From Beijerinckiaceae bacterium (GTDB taxonomy: Bacteria; Pseudomonadota; Alphaproteobacteria; Rhizobiales; Beijerinckiaceae), in contig CANGBX010000003.1 of assembly GCA_947452455.1 (NCBI GenBank), forward strand, positions 248,001 through 312,000: a stretch of 64,000 nt of DNA. The letters are read 5' to 3'. Below, piece by piece: positions 19,342 to 28,411 of the stretch. The notes below the pieces were generated by a model. That model saw nothing but the letters and a program-made list of their open reading frames with translations, made no database searches and was not told where the DNA came from. The first letter of the stretch is position 1, and the number at the start of each line of letters is the position of its first letter. Both the position numbers and the translations under genes were made by a program.

Positions 19342-20610
19342 TTAGGTGTTCATCGATTCAAAGAAGCTGGCATTGCCCTTCGGTGTTTCACGCAATTTGC
19401 CGAGCAAGAATTCAATCGCATCAACCGTACCCATCGGGTTGAGGATGCGACGCAAGACATACATCTTCTTGAGTATGTCAGCCGGCACCAATAGGTCTTC
19501 TTTACGGGTGCCAGAGCGCGTGATGTCGAGCGCCGGGAATGTCCGCTTATCAGCGACCTTACGATCGAGGATAATTTCCGAATTACCCGTGCCTTTGAAT
19601 TCTTCGAAGATGACTTCATCCATACGCGAGCCCGTATCGATCAGGGCAGTCGCGATAATAGTGAGAGAGCCGCCTTCTTCAATGTTGCGTGCGGCACCGA
19701 AGAAACGCTTCGGACGCTGCAAGGCATTGGCATCAACACCGCCGGTAAGGACCTTACCCGAAGACGGCACAACCGTGTTGTAAGCGCGACCCAGACGCGT
19801 AATCGAGTCGAGCAAGATCACGACATCACGGCCATGTTCCACAAGGCGCTTTGCTTTCTCGATGACCATTTCAGCCACTTGCACGTGGCGAACGGCTGGC
19901 TCGTCGAAGGTAGAGGAGACGACCTCACCTTTCACAGAGCGCTGCATATCAGTGACTTCTTCCGGACGCTCATCGATCAACAAAACGATCAGATAGCATT
20001 CCGGATGATTGGCGGTGACAGACTGCGCAATATTTTGCAGCAAGACCGTTTTACCAGTGCGTGGCGGGGCAACGATCAAAGCGCGCTGGCCCTTACCAAT
20101 CGGCGATACAATATCGATGATGCGCGAGGACAAATCTTTGCGGGTCGGATCATCGATTTCGAGTTTCAAACGCTCGTCTGGATAGAGGGGCGTCAAATTG
20201 TCGAAGTGCACTTTATGGCGCACTTTTTCAGGATCTTCGAAATTGATCGTATTGACCTTCAGAAGCGCGAAGTAACGTTCACCTTCCTTGGGGCTGCGGA
20301 TCAAACCTTCAACAGTATCGCCGGTGCGCAAGCCAAAGCGACGGATCTGTGAGGGCGACACATAGATATCGTCAGGACCTGCAAGATAATTCGCGTCAGG
20401 TGAACGCAGGAAGCCAAAGCCGTCCAACAAAACTTCCACAACCCCTTCGCCAACGATCTCAACTTCGCGGCTCGCCAGCTGCTTCAAAATCGCAAACATC
20501 AATTCTTGCTTGCGCATGATCGATGCATTTTCAACTTCGTGCTCTTCAGCAAAGGCGAGCAATTCGGTCGGCGATTTACGCTTGAGATCTTGAAGCTTGA
20601 TTTCCCGCAT
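19342..20610 (-). CDS. rho: Transcription termination factor Rho
   Basis: The 422-residue hexameric RNA helicase ends transcription at Rho-dependent sites. Its N-terminal helical RHO_N domain ([18 protein letters not shown]) is followed by the cold-shock RNA-binding domain, the P-loop [12 protein letters not shown] near residue 177 and Walker [13 protein letters not shown]. The ATG at 20610 with AAGGA nine bases upstream is preferred over a TTG at 20628. The gene sits between hemJ and mnmE, as in most Alphaproteobacteria. The 194 bases up to hemJ should hold its promoter or leader; I see no clear element there. Confidence 0.97.
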   Translation of the reverse strand: MREIKLQDLKRKSPTELLAFAEEHEVENASIMRKQELMFAILKQLASREVEIVGEGVVEVLLDGFGFLRSPDANYLAGPDDIYVSPSQIRRFGLRTGDTVEGLIRSPKEGERYFALLKVNTINFEDPEKVRHKVHFDNLTPLYPDERLKLEIDDPTRKDLSSRIIDIVSPIGKGQRALIVAPPRTGKTVLLQNIAQSVTANHPECYLIVLLIDERPEEVTDMQRSVKGEVVSSTFDEPAVRHVQVAEMVIEKAKRLVEHGRDVVILLDSITRLGRAYNTVVPSSGKVLTGGVDANALQRPKRFFGAARNIEEGGSLTIIATALIDTGSRMDEVIFEEFKGTGNSEIILDRKVADKRTFPALDITRSGTRKEDLLVPADILKKMYVLRRILNPMGTVDAIEFLLGKLRETPKGNASFFESMNT

Positions 20611-20804
20611 GGGGGACAGTCCTTGCAATAAAAGCTCGCGGTGGTCCGGCGAGCGAAACAGGATCAGTGGAGAGGCAACGGTCAGGCGTCTAGAAGATGC
20701 AAGCCTGAGAAAACCGCGCCTTTTGAGGAGGGAGTTGAGACCTAGCTGAAAACAGAATGGGGATCAAGCAAACCTATAAGACCAAGGCAAAGCAGAATTG
20801 CGCC

Positions 20805-21233
20805 TTAGGCAAAAGGTTTCAAAATCACCAGACCGACGATGAAGATCATCAATAACGTCGGGACTTCGTTCAAGACACGAAAATAGCGCGACGACTTCTG
20901 GTTCGTCCCATCGGCAAGACGGCGCCTTAGCCCACCCAGAAAACCATGAACGCCTGACATGGCCACGACCAGAGCCAATTTGGATAGAAACCAAACCTCC
21001 ATCCAATAGCCCTGCGTGGCCGCCATATGCAGGCCGGTCAGCCAAGCCACAATCATGGCAGGGGTCATGATGTAGCGGTAAAGCCGCCATTCCATCGTTT
21101 CGAAGAGGCTGGCCTGCGGCGAACCGTGTTCAACATCGGCATGATAGACATAAAGGCGGGGCAAATAGAGAAGCCCAGCCATCCACGAAATAATCGCAAG
21201 AATATGGAGCGTTTTGATCCAGAGATAGATCAT
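20805..21233 (-). CDS. hemJ: Protoporphyrinogen IX oxidase HemJ
   Basis: This 142-residue inner-membrane protein with four predicted helices belongs to the UPF0093/HemJ family, which carries out the oxygen-independent oxidation of protoporphyrinogen IX in many Alphaproteobacteria. The conserved N-terminal His lies in IKTLHILAIISWMAGLLYLPRL, with further conserved Arg and Lys residues in the following helices. The ATG at 21233 shares a base with the hemE stop (TGATG), so the two heme genes are translationally coupled. Confidence 0.92.
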   Translation of the reverse strand: MIYLWIKTLHILAIISWMAGLLYLPRLYVYHADVEHGSPQASLFETMEWRLYRYIMTPAMIVAWLTGLHMAATQGYWMEVWFLSKLALVVAMSGVHGFLGGLRRRLADGTNQKSSRYFRVLNEVPTLLMIFIVGLVILKPFA

Positions 21234-22273
21234 CAAGCGCCCCTTACCCGCGCAACCAATTGTTCCACATGAGCAATGGGTGTTTCAGGCAGAATCCCAT
21301 GGCCAAGATTGAAGATGTATGGCTTGCCATCAAAGGCTTTTTTTATCCGGTCGACGGAATCATCCAAAGCGCGTCCACCAGAAATCAAAGCAAAGGGATC
21401 TAGATTGCCTTGAACGGTCTTTTTTGACTGGATTTCGCGAGAAACCCAATTCAAGTCAGCGGATGTGTCGAGGCTCAAAGCATTGATGCCTGGATGGATG
21501 GTAAAGGCTTCCAAATGGCTTCCAACCCCTCTCGGGAAAGCAATAATGCGGGCATGGGGCACGCGAGCCTTGAGGCCTTCCACGATGGCTAGAATTGGCT
21601 TTAAACACCATCTTTCGAATTCAGTTTGCGGGAGAACCCCTGCCCATGAATCGAAAATCTGGACAGATTCCACACCAGCAGCGAATTGGCGCTCTAAATA
21701 ATCAATAGAACCGCGCACCAAAAGGTCGATAAGCCTCTGGAATAAATCTGGATTCTGATAAGCGAAAAGGCGGGCAGGCTTTTGATCGGGGGTCCCTTTA
21801 CCAGCAATCATATAGCTGGCAACGGTCCACGGAGCGCCACAAAAACCAATCAAAGAGGTTTCAGCGGGGAGTGCCCCTTTGATCAGCTCAATCGCCTCAA
21901 AAACAGGACTAAGCTTTTCAAGATCAATCTCTTGCTTAAGGGCAGCTAGACCCGCGGCATCGCTGATTGGCGGCAAACGGGGTCCTTCACCCTGCTCAAA
22001 AGACACTTTTTGCCCAAAAGCGTCCGGAACAACCAGAATGTCACTAAACAGGATGGCAGCATCAAAACCAAAGCGACGAATAGGCTGAAGGGTCGCTTCA
22101 GTGGCAAGTTTGGGCGAATAGCAAAAGTCTAGGAAAGTTGGGACCGTTGCACGGATCTCGCGATATTCGGGGAGATACCGGCCGGCCTGACGCATCATCC
22201 AGAGAGGAGGTATTTTGTTCGATTTCCCATCCAAAGCTTGGATGAAGAGCTTTTGATCTGGATGCTGAGCCAC
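21233..22273 (-). CDS. hemE: Uroporphyrinogen decarboxylase
   Basis: The 346-residue enzyme decarboxylates uroporphyrinogen III to coproporphyrinogen III in heme synthesis. The signatures PPLWMMRQAGRYLPEYR near residue 22 and GFCGAPWTVASYMIAG near 140 are diagnostic. The start is GTG 22273, with AGGGA about 11 bases upstream. It is the first gene of the leftward block; the region immediately upstream is the candidate replication origin, the arrangement known from Caulobacter (hemE beside Cori). Confidence 0.96.
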   Translation of the reverse strand: MAQHPDQKLFIQALDGKSNKIPPLWMMRQAGRYLPEYREIRATVPTFLDFCYSPKLATEATLQPIRRFGFDAAILFSDILVVPDAFGQKVSFEQGEGPRLPPISDAAGLAALKQEIDLEKLSPVFEAIELIKGALPAETSLIGFCGAPWTVASYMIAGKGTPDQKPARLFAYQNPDLFQRLIDLLVRGSIDYLERQFAAGVESVQIFDSWAGVLPQTEFERWCLKPILAIVEGLKARVPHARIIAFPRGVGSHLEAFTIHPGINALSLDTSADLNWVSREIQSKKTVQGNLDPFALISGGRALDDSVDRIKKAFDGKPYIFNLGHGILPETPIAHVEQLVARVRGA

Positions 22274-22382
22274 GTCGTGTCTTTTCCCTAAAAGAATCCC
22301 TTAAAGATCTTTCGATCTTCTTTTTCTTCTTATTAAGCCCCGGAAAGCCGTGGCGCCTAAGCATGCACAGGCCCAAATAGAC

Positions 22383-22432
22383 TTGTCCACCTGTCCACAT
22401 GGATTAACAACCCAGCTGTCAATTGTGGATGG
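22383..22432. other. DnaA-box-like cluster at the candidate origin
   Basis: Three sequences match TTATCCACA at seven of nine positions: TTGTCCACC (22383-22391), CTGTCCACA (22391-22399), and the reverse-oriented TGTGGATGG (22424-22432). The last ends two bases before the CtrA box, an arrangement that would let CtrA and DnaA compete. Confidence 0.5.
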
Positions 22433-22433
22433 C

Positions 22434-22448
22434 TTAATAAAGTCTTAA
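22434..22448. promoter_or_regulatory. CtrA box in the candidate origin
   Basis: TTAA (22434-22437), TAAAGTC (22438-22444) and TTAA (22445-22448) match the full CtrA site exactly. In Caulobacter, CtrA bound at several such sites silences the origin in swarmer cells. Here I see a single perfect site between a DnaA-like box and a GATTC methylation site. Confidence 0.7.
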
Positions 22449-22649
22449 CGATTCCAACGGATCAGGCCAAGTAAATCTGTGAGTGAAAAACACACTCTCA
22501 CCGTGACTCACAATTTTCAGCCTTCAGCTGGCTTTCTCCTCCACCATATCTTTAATGTTGAAGGAAAATCGGGGCAGTGAGAGGTATGTTTCACACCGAT
22601 GATCAAAAGTACCTCTTTCTCCCCTTCTGTCCCCAGTCATACAGAGCCT

Positions 22650-22676
22650 TGTGGACAGTCCTGACCTTGTGGATCG
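22650..22676. other. Two DnaA-box-like sequences just before ppsR
   Basis: TGTGGACAG (22650-22658) and TGTGGATCG (22668-22676) are reverse-oriented seven-of-nine matches to the DnaA box, 18 bases apart. They end four bases before the ppsR GTG, so they could serve the origin or regulate ppsR. Confidence 0.42.
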
Positions 22677-22679
22677 CTC

Positions 22680-23513
22680 GTGGGCCGTAATTATTTTCAT
22701 CTTCATCTGGTCTCCGATGCGACTGGCGAAACCTTGATTGCGGTAAGCCGTGCGGTCACAGCCCAGTTTCAAGGCGTGTCCTCGATCGAGCATGTTTATC
22801 CTTTGATCCGGACCCGAGCACAATTAGACCGGGCGATTGCAGAAATTGAATCAGCGCCCGGTATCGTTCTTTTCACGCTCGTCGACCCGGAACTCTCAGC
22901 AGCTCTGGTCAATGCCTGTCGGGAATGTGGTAGCCCTTGCCTGTCGGTCCTCGAACCAATTTTTGGCATGTTCCAATCTTATTTGGGAACAGCACAAACA
23001 TCACGGCCTGGCGCCCAGCACATGTTGAACTCGGAATATTTCCGAAGAATCGATGCGCTGAACTTCACGATGATGCATGACGATGGCCAGCTGGTCGAAA
23101 ATCTCGAAGATGCAGATGTTCTTTTGCTTGGCGTGAGTCGAACATCGAAAACACCAACGAGTATTTATCTCGCCAATCGTGGCATCAAAACCGCGAACAT
23201 TCCGCTTGTACCAGGCGTGGCACTACCGCCCTTCGTCGAAAAACTAAAAAGACCCCTGATTGTTGGGCTTATCGCATCGCCTGAGCGGATTGTTCAGATA
23301 CGTCAGAATCGATTGCTTGCGCTCAATGCGGATCAGGAAAGTCCTTATGTAGACCGCATGGCCGTTGCAGCAGAAATTGCCCACTCCAAGCGGCTTTTTG
23401 CTGAACGCGGTTGGTCCATGATTGATGTGACGCGACGCTCAATTGAAGAGACGGCAGCGGCGATCCTTGATCTCTACAAAGAACACCGCCTAAAATTTAT
23501 TGCGCAAGGGTGA
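22680..23513 (+). CDS. ppsR: Pyruvate, phosphate dikinase regulatory protein (DUF299, RP001 type)
   Basis: The 277-residue bifunctional kinase/pyrophosphorylase of the DUF299 family switches pyruvate phosphate dikinase or PEP synthase on and off. Its P-loop-like motif is [11 protein letters not shown] near residue 155; the N terminus [11 protein letters not shown] is typical. The start is GTG 22680. This is the homologue of the gene called RP001 in Rickettsia, which borders the origin. No target dikinase gene is in the window, so the partner (PpdK or PpsA) is not determined. Confidence 0.92.
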   Translation: MGRNYFHLHLVSDATGETLIAVSRAVTAQFQGVSSIEHVYPLIRTRAQLDRAIAEIESAPGIVLFTLVDPELSAALVNACRECGSPCLSVLEPIFGMFQSYLGTAQTSRPGAQHMLNSEYFRRIDALNFTMMHDDGQLVENLEDADVLLLGVSRTSKTPTSIYLANRGIKTANIPLVPGVALPPFVEKLKRPLIVGLIASPERIVQIRQNRLLALNADQESPYVDRMAVAAEIAHSKRLFAERGWSMIDVTRRSIEETAAAILDLYKEHRLKFIAQG

Positions 23514-23516
23514 GGC

Positions 23517-24137
23517 GTGACACAGTCTCTTTGGCGTAACGAGCGCCCACTCCTGCTCGCCTCAACCAGCAAAACACGGTTGAAGCTTCTGCAAGAAATC
23601 TTGCTCCCCGTTGAATCCCTGGGCGCTGATGTCGACGAGCGCGGCATTGAAGCAGGCCTACAAAAAGACGGCGCTGATCCAGTACAGGTGGCACTAGCCT
23701 TAGCGCGCGCCAAGGCTTCCGACGTCGCTCAGAAAAATTCGGATCGCTGGGTTGTCGGCGCAGATCAGACTTTGGCTTTGGGGACCGAGCAATTTCACAA
23801 ACCAACGTCGCTGGAAGGCGCTCGCGACCATTTGCAGCGCTTGCGAGGCAAGACACACCAGCTCCATTCCGCTGTCGTTTGTATGAACGGAGGCCGTGAA
23901 GTTTTTGCCCATGTCGAGACCGCTCATTTGACCATGCGCAATTTCGGGGATGATTTTCTCGAAGCTTATCTTGCGGCAGCCGGATCGGCCGTGATGCAAA
24001 GTGTCGGGGCCTATCAACTGGAGGGGCTTGGGATCCATCTATTTGATAAGGTCGAGGGAGATCACAGCACGATTCTGGGCCTTCCGCTTTTGCCCCTGCT
24101 CGCCTTTTTCCGGCAAGCCGGCCTCGTGGAGGCATGA
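23517..24137 (+). CDS. maf: Maf-like nucleoside triphosphate pyrophosphatase
   Basis: This 206-residue Maf/YceF-type enzyme hydrolyses non-canonical nucleotides and has been linked to septum inhibition. It shows the N-terminal LASTSKTRLKLL, the GADQTLALG motif replacing the more usual ADTVV form, the SLEGARDHLQRLRGKTH helix and AGSAVMQSVGAYQLEG. The GADQTL variant is common in the second Maf group of Alphaproteobacteria. The start is GTG 23517, three bases after ppsR. The stop is followed four bases later by coaE, whereas many relatives have aroE in between. Confidence 0.9.
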   Translation: MTQSLWRNERPLLLASTSKTRLKLLQEILLPVESLGADVDERGIEAGLQKDGADPVQVALALARAKASDVAQKNSDRWVVGADQTLALGTEQFHKPTSLEGARDHLQRLRGKTHQLHSAVVCMNGGREVFAHVETAHLTMRNFGDDFLEAYLAAAGSAVMQSVGAYQLEGLGIHLFDKVEGDHSTILGLPLLPLLAFFRQAGLVEA

Positions 24138-24141
24138 ATTG

Positions 24142-24720
24142 ATGCGGATTATCGGCCTGACAGGCTCAATCGGGATGGGAAAATCGGCAACAGCCGAGAT
24201 TTTTAGGTCTCTTGGCGTGCCGGTTCATGATTCGGATCGTGCGGTTCACGAAATTTATGCTGGATCCGCCGCCGCTTTGGTTTCCGCCGCCTTTCCGGGT
24301 GCGGCGGGACCCGACGGGATCGATCGGCGCAAGCTCGGGGATCTGGTTCTCAACAATCCCACGGAGATGAAAAAACTCGAGGCGCTCGTTCACCCTCTGG
24401 TGTCAGCTCATCGGAAAGCCTTTCTGGAGAAGGCGCGTGGCCAAGGGGCGCAACTAGCTGTTTGTGACGTGCCTTTACTTTTCGAAACCGGGCTCGACCG
24501 CGAAATGGACGCGATTGTTGTCGTGTCAGCGCCTTTTCAAGTGCAAAAGGACCGGGTCTTGGCGCGTCCGGGCATGACGGAGGCGCGCTTCAATGCCATT
24601 TTGCAAAAGCAATGGCCGGACGAGGATAAGCGCCGTCGCGCACATGTGGTGATCGATACGTCGCGCAGCATTGAAGATGCGCACCAACAGATCATCAATT
24701 TGCTCCGCGCTTTGGTGTAG
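24142..24720 (+). CDS. coaE: Dephospho-CoA kinase
   Basis: The 192-residue P-loop kinase does the last step of CoA synthesis, phosphorylating the 3'-hydroxyl of dephospho-CoA. The P-loop GSIGMGKS is at residues 8-15, followed by VPVHDSDRAVHE with the conserved Asp and DVPLLFETG near residue 112. The ATG at 24142 follows GGAGG with nine-base spacing; the open frame upstream overlaps maf and is not coding. It belongs to the ppsR-maf-coaE-dnaQ unit. Confidence 0.95.
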   Translation: MRIIGLTGSIGMGKSATAEIFRSLGVPVHDSDRAVHEIYAGSAAALVSAAFPGAAGPDGIDRRKLGDLVLNNPTEMKKLEALVHPLVSAHRKAFLEKARGQGAQLAVCDVPLLFETGLDREMDAIVVVSAPFQVQKDRVLARPGMTEARFNAILQKQWPDEDKRRRAHVVIDTSRSIEDAHQQIINLLRALV

Positions 24721-24747
24721 ATGGCCAGTCAAAAATCGGAAATTTAA

Positions 24748-25446
24748 ATGCGGCAGATTATTCTCGATACAGAAACGACAGGTCTTGATCCGGCAACGGG
24801 TGATCGTCTTGTCGAAATAGCTTGTGTCGAGACGATCAACACGGTTCCGAGCGGCGAAAATTTTCACGTTTACATAGATCCGCAGCGAGACGTGCCGGAT
24901 GAAGCTTTTCGTGTTCACGGCCTTTCGACCGAGTTTTTGAAGGGCAAGCCGCTTTTTGATCAAGTGGCAGATGACTTCCTCGCCTTCATCGGCGATGCGA
25001 CACTCGTCATCCACAATGCTGAATTTGATATGCGCTTTATCAATTCGGAATTGCAGCGCTCCGGTCGCCCGCCGCTTCCGATGGATCGTGTTATCGATAC
25101 GCTGGCGATGGCGCGCCGCAAACATCCAGGATCGCCTGCTTCGCTGGATGCTTTATGTTCGCGCTACCGCATCGACAACTCACGTCGCGTGAAACATGGC
25201 GCCTTGCTTGATGCCGAGCTTCTCGCCGAAGTCTATGCAGAATTGAGCGGCGGACGGCAGTCGGCCTTGGTGCTGGCGTCTGAAATCAAAGTTGCGCAGG
25301 AGATTGAAGCTGTCGAAGCACGCCCGCGCTCTCAGCCCCTTACGCCTATGATTGCCGTTGAAGAAGAAAACGCCCATCGTTCCTTTATCGGAAAGATGGG
25401 CGATAAAGCCGTTTGGCTCAAATATATGAGCGCGACTGAGTCTTAA
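24748..25446 (+). CDS. dnaQ: DNA polymerase III epsilon subunit (proofreading exonuclease)
   Basis: The 232-residue DEDDh 3'-5' exonuclease proofreads for the replicative polymerase. It shows ExoI DTETTGL at residues 7-13, Exo[12 protein letters not shown] near 90, and Exo[17 protein letters not shown] near 150. The C-terminal tail, which normally contacts the alpha subunit, follows. The ATG at 24748 gives the family N terminus. The gene converges on secB and shares the TTAA at its end with it. Confidence 0.95.
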   Translation: MRQIILDTETTGLDPATGDRLVEIACVETINTVPSGENFHVYIDPQRDVPDEAFRVHGLSTEFLKGKPLFDQVADDFLAFIGDATLVIHNAEFDMRFINSELQRSGRPPLPMDRVIDTLAMARRKHPGSPASLDALCSRYRIDNSRRVKHGALLDAELLAEVYAELSGGRQSALVLASEIKVAQEIEAVEARPRSQPLTPMIAVEEENAHRSFIGKMGDKAVWLKYMSATES

Positions 25447-25922
25447 GAGACGCTGGTCGGTTGCTGCTGCGCTTCCGTCATACGCTGGCGATAAAGACCA
25501 ACGAAATCGATCGGATCAATCAACAGCGGCGGGAAGCCGCCGCCGCGAATGGCGTTGGCGATAATTTCACGTGCAAAGGGGAAGAGCAGGCGCGGGCATT
25601 CGATCATCAAGATCGGATGCATTTCCTGTTCGGGAATGTTCACGATCCGGAAGACGCCGGCATAATTCAGATCGAATTTGAACAAAGTGTTTGTTCCTTC
25701 GACAGCCGACCCTTCCAGCAAAAGCTCAACTTCGAAGTCTGATTCTGCCAATTGGCGCAGGTTGATATTCACCTGAATCGAGATTTCAGGAGCACCCTGC
25801 TGCTGGCCGAGCGAACGCGGCGCGTTTGGATTTTCGAAAGACAGGTCCTTCGTATATTGGGCGATGACATTCAGCTGCGGAGCGGCCTCTGTGGCGGCAC
25901 CGTTTCCATTGGCTTCAGTCAT
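25443..25922 (-). CDS. secB: Protein-export chaperone SecB
   Basis: The 159-residue tetrameric chaperone holds preproteins unfolded and delivers them to SecA. It has [13 protein letters not shown] near residue 25, [20 protein letters not shown] and the conserved [32 protein letters not shown] toward the C terminus, given here as positions roughly 110-145. The ATG at 25922 follows a strong GGAGGG. SecB next to dnaQ is conserved in Rhizobiales. Confidence 0.96.
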   Translation of the reverse strand: MTEANGNGAATEAAPQLNVIAQYTKDLSFENPNAPRSLGQQQGAPEISIQVNINLRQLAESDFEVELLLEGSAVEGTNTLFKFDLNYAGVFRIVNIPEQEMHPILMIECPRLLFPFAREIIANAIRGGGFPPLLIDPIDFVGLYRQRMTEAQQQPTSVS

Positions 25923-25982
25923 TGATCACCCTCCGTAATTGATAGAATGGGGCGGGTAACACGCTCCTCCTCGCTGCACAAG

Positions 25983-26480
25983 TCACGCGGAGGGTTGAGA
26001 TGAACCCGGCTTTTTCTCTAAAGCAATGGGAGCGCTGGACTTCTCGTCCGTTTGTCGCCATTCGGTCGCATCAAGATCGACAAAATCTGCGCGTTGCGTG
26101 GTGTATTTGCGGCTGATCGTTGTCGAAAAAATTTGTCCAAACAAAGGGATGGCAAGAACAAGGCCGATGAAGTCCGAGAGGAAGCCGGGCAGGATCAGCA
26201 GCACCGCGGCCAAGATGCGCGCAGGACCCAGAAGAATGACGGTCAGGCCGCCTTCCGGACGTGCATTAAGTTGTTGGAGCGTGTCGCGGCTTGCCTTGCC
26301 AAGCAGCAAGAAGCCGCAGGCGGTCGTGACGAAGCCCAAAAGCAGGGTGAAACCGAGGCCGATTGTGCCAACCAACAGAAAAAAGACCGCCAGCTCAGCT
26401 GCCAGCCAAGCAAGGAAGACCCATTTGAGGATCAAACCTAGTCTCACGATCACGTCCCCGTCAGGTAAGCCGTCTTCCAT
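25983..26480 (-). CDS. fxsA: FxsA family membrane protein
   Basis: This 165-residue protein has three to four predicted membrane segments, with the FxsA core (LAELAVFFLLVGTIG, the glycine- and leucine-rich second pair, and LLILPGFLSDFIGLVLAIP). In E. coli FxsA modulates exclusion of phage T7 by the F plasmid; its cellular role is unknown. The open frame extends to 26687, but the added part overlaps the divergent Tim44-like gene and is not membrane-like. I take the ATG at 26480. The C-terminal tail is hydrophilic. Confidence 0.85.
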   Translation of the reverse strand: MEDGLPDGDVIVRLGLILKWVFLAWLAAELAVFFLLVGTIGLGFTLLLGFVTTACGFLLLGKASRDTLQQLNARPEGGLTVILLGPARILAAVLLILPGFLSDFIGLVLAIPLFGQIFSTTISRKYTTQRADFVDLDATEWRQTDEKSSAPIALEKKPGSSQPSA

Positions 26481-26567
26481 GGTGGCAAAATGCACACCTG
26501 CGACTATTTGATATATAAGAACGCTCCGCGCCCGCTCAAAGGCGCTTCTGCACTTGGATGTCATTTT

Positions 26568-27269
26568 ATGGACGCGACCACTCTGATTTTCGGGCTCTTG
26601 GCTGTTTTCGTGGTCTGGAAGCTCCGTTCCGTTTTGGGAACGCGCACCGGCCATGAACAGCCGCCGGTCGATATGTATCGCCGCCACGCGGGTGAGCCTG
26701 CCAATGATGGGGGCTCAAATCCTTCTTCGCAGGGAGCTGAAGCGGGTGCCGCCACCCTTGAGCCGAGCGCAGATGACCGTCGGGCCATTTGGCTGCGGCT
26801 CCCCGGTGTCGAGCAAAATGTTCTGCCCGGTCTGGAAAACATTGCTGCCGCTGACAAGAGCTTCGACCCGAAAGAATTTATCGAGGGCGCGAAGGCCGCT
26901 TATGAAATGATCATCATGTCTTTTGCGGCAGGAAATCGCACAGCTTTGCGCGATCTTCTCGCCAAGGATGTTTATGAAAGTTTTGTCGCCGCCATCGCGG
27001 ATCGTGAATCGCGGGGCGACACGGTCGATACGACATTCGTCTCCATCGATCGTGCGATGATTGAAGTTGCGCAATTGCGCGATAGTTCAGCCCAAGTGAC
27101 CATGCGGTTCCAATCGAAACTGATTACAGCGACGCGCAGCAGCGATGGACGTATTGTCGATGGCAATCCCGATAAGGTCGTGGATATGATCGATGTTTGG
27201 ACTTTTGCGCGCGAAACATCTTCGCGCGATCCGAACTGGCGTCTTATTGCAACAGAAGTCGGCGCCTGA
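26568..27269 (+). CDS. timA: Tim44-like domain protein (TimA)
   Basis: The 233-residue protein has one N-terminal membrane anchor (TTLIFGLLAVFVVWKL), a low-complexity linker and a C-terminal Tim44/TimA domain from about residue 100 (FIEGAKAAYEMIIMSF and the following beta strands). It is the bacterial relative of the mitochondrial import-motor scaffold Tim44 and is found in this same context, beside fxsA/secB and mltA, in many Alphaproteobacteria. Its bacterial job is not settled. The ATG at 26568 is chosen because it starts the anchor; an earlier ATG at 26490 would add unlikely sequence. Confidence 0.85.
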   Translation: MDATTLIFGLLAVFVVWKLRSVLGTRTGHEQPPVDMYRRHAGEPANDGGSNPSSQGAEAGAATLEPSADDRRAIWLRLPGVEQNVLPGLENIAAADKSFDPKEFIEGAKAAYEMIIMSFAAGNRTALRDLLAKDVYESFVAAIADRESRGDTVDTTFVSIDRAMIEVAQLRDSSAQVTMRFQSKLITATRSSDGRIVDGNPDKVVDMIDVWTFARETSSRDPNWRLIATEVGA

Positions 27270-27274
27270 TTTTG

Positions 27275-28411
27275 ATGGCCGAAAGTGGTTTTCCTGGCGC
27301 GCAATTAAAGCGCCTCACTTTCGGCGATCTAAACGGTTTTGCAAAAGATGATTTGCAAGAGGCATGGCCTGCTTTCTTGCTGTCTTGCGAAGCCATGCTG
27401 AGTGAGACACCCCATCAAAGATTGGGGGTCGCATATTCAGAATCTCAAAAAGACATTGCAAAGAAAGCTCTGAAAATTGGGCTCAATTTAACACCCCAAG
27501 ATATTCGGCTTTTTCTTGAAGAAAATTTCATCCCCTTTTTGATTGTGCCAGAACAAAGCAAGGATGAGGCTCATCCAGCTTTCTTCACCGCTTATTATCG
27601 TCCGGAAGTTGCTGCCTCTCCTGTTGCGACAGAAAATTTTTCTGAACCATTATTCGCGCGACCGGCTGACCTTGTGACATTGCAGCCCGGTGAAGATCTG
27701 CCCGGCCTTGCTGGCCTTGCAGCAGCAAGGCGTTGGGATGATGGCGCGCTTGCCCCCTATCCAACACGCGCCGAGATTGATTCTGGCAAGCTTGGCACTT
27801 TGGCTGTCCCGCTCGCCTATGTGGCGGATGCGATTGAAGCCTTTATGATTCACGTGCAGGGCTCAGCGCGTCTGCGGTTTCCCGATGGACGCTGTGTCGA
27901 TCTCACTTATGCCGGACGCAATGGACGACCTTATTCATCGATCGGGAAAATCCTGATCGCGGACGGGGCTCTGTCTTTGGAAGATATGTCCCTTGCCCGA
28001 TTGAAGGCTTGGGTGCGGGCGAACGGGCAGAACCTTGGTGATAAGGGCCGTGCGCTCCTTCATCGCAATGAATCCTTTGTTTTCTTTTCATCGTCGCCTG
28101 TTGAAGACGCGACAATGGAGCCGGTAGCGGCTGCAAACGTCCGGCTCACCGCGCATAGGTCCATCGCGATTGACCGCAGCCTTTGGTCCTATGGCCTTCC
28201 CTTCTGGATTGAAGCGGACCTGCCGTGGCATGATGGGCAAATGAATCACTTTCGCCGCTTGATGATCGCGCAAGATACGGGCTCGGCCATTCTCGGGTCG
28301 GCCCGTGCGGATCTCTATTTCGGTACAGGTGACGAAGCTGGCGTGATGGCAGGCAATATTCGTCATTCAGGGCGCATGATCGTTTTCTTGCCTCACGGCT
28401 TTGCGCCATGA
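27275..28411 (+). CDS. mltA: Membrane-bound lytic murein transglycosylase A homologue
   Basis: The 378-residue protein matches MltA, which cleaves glycan strands to 1,6-anhydro-muropeptides. Conserved blocks are FFTAYYRPE, PYPTRAEID, FMIHVQGSARLRFPDG, YAGRNGRPYSSIGK, and the catalytic-Asp region IAQDTGSAI...DLYFGTGDEAG near the C terminus. Oddly, I see no signal peptide or lipobox: the N terminus MAESGFPGAQLKRL is hydrophilic, and an upstream extension of the frame does not help. Local A+T is raised around 27440-27560. The 3' end overlaps smr by four bases. Confidence 0.9.
   Translation: MAESGFPGAQLKRLTFGDLNGFAKDDLQEAWPAFLLSCEAMLSETPHQRLGVAYSESQKDIAKKALKIGLNLTPQDIRLFLEENFIPFLIVPEQSKDEAHPAFFTAYYRPEVAASPVATENFSEPLFARPADLVTLQPGEDLPGLAGLAAARRWDDGALAPYPTRAEIDSGKLGTLAVPLAYVADAIEAFMIHVQGSARLRFPDGRCVDLTYAGRNGRPYSSIGKILIADGALSLEDMSLARLKAWVRANGQNLGDKGRALLHRNESFVFFSSSPVEDATMEPVAAANVRLTAHRSIAIDRSLWSYGLPFWIEADLPWHDGQMNHFRRLMIAQDTGSAILGSARADLYFGTGDEAGVMAGNIRHSGRMIVFLPHGFAP

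Larger units (their letters stand above)
22274..22679. other. Candidate chromosomal replication origin (hemE-ppsR type)
   Basis: This 406-base gap separates divergent hemE and ppsR and contains no credible gene. It holds an AT-rich pyrimidine tract (about 22280-22336), a perfect CtrA box, five DnaA-box-like nonamers and GANTC methylation sites at 22294-22298 (GAATC) and 22450-22454 (GATTC). Origins of Caulobacter, Rickettsia and Sinorhizobium lie at this same gene junction. Gene direction also splits here, leftward to parB and rightward through dnaQ, and parS sites lie within 7 kb. No DnaA box is perfect, so function is inferred. GC skew and marker-frequency data would decide. Confidence 0.72.
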
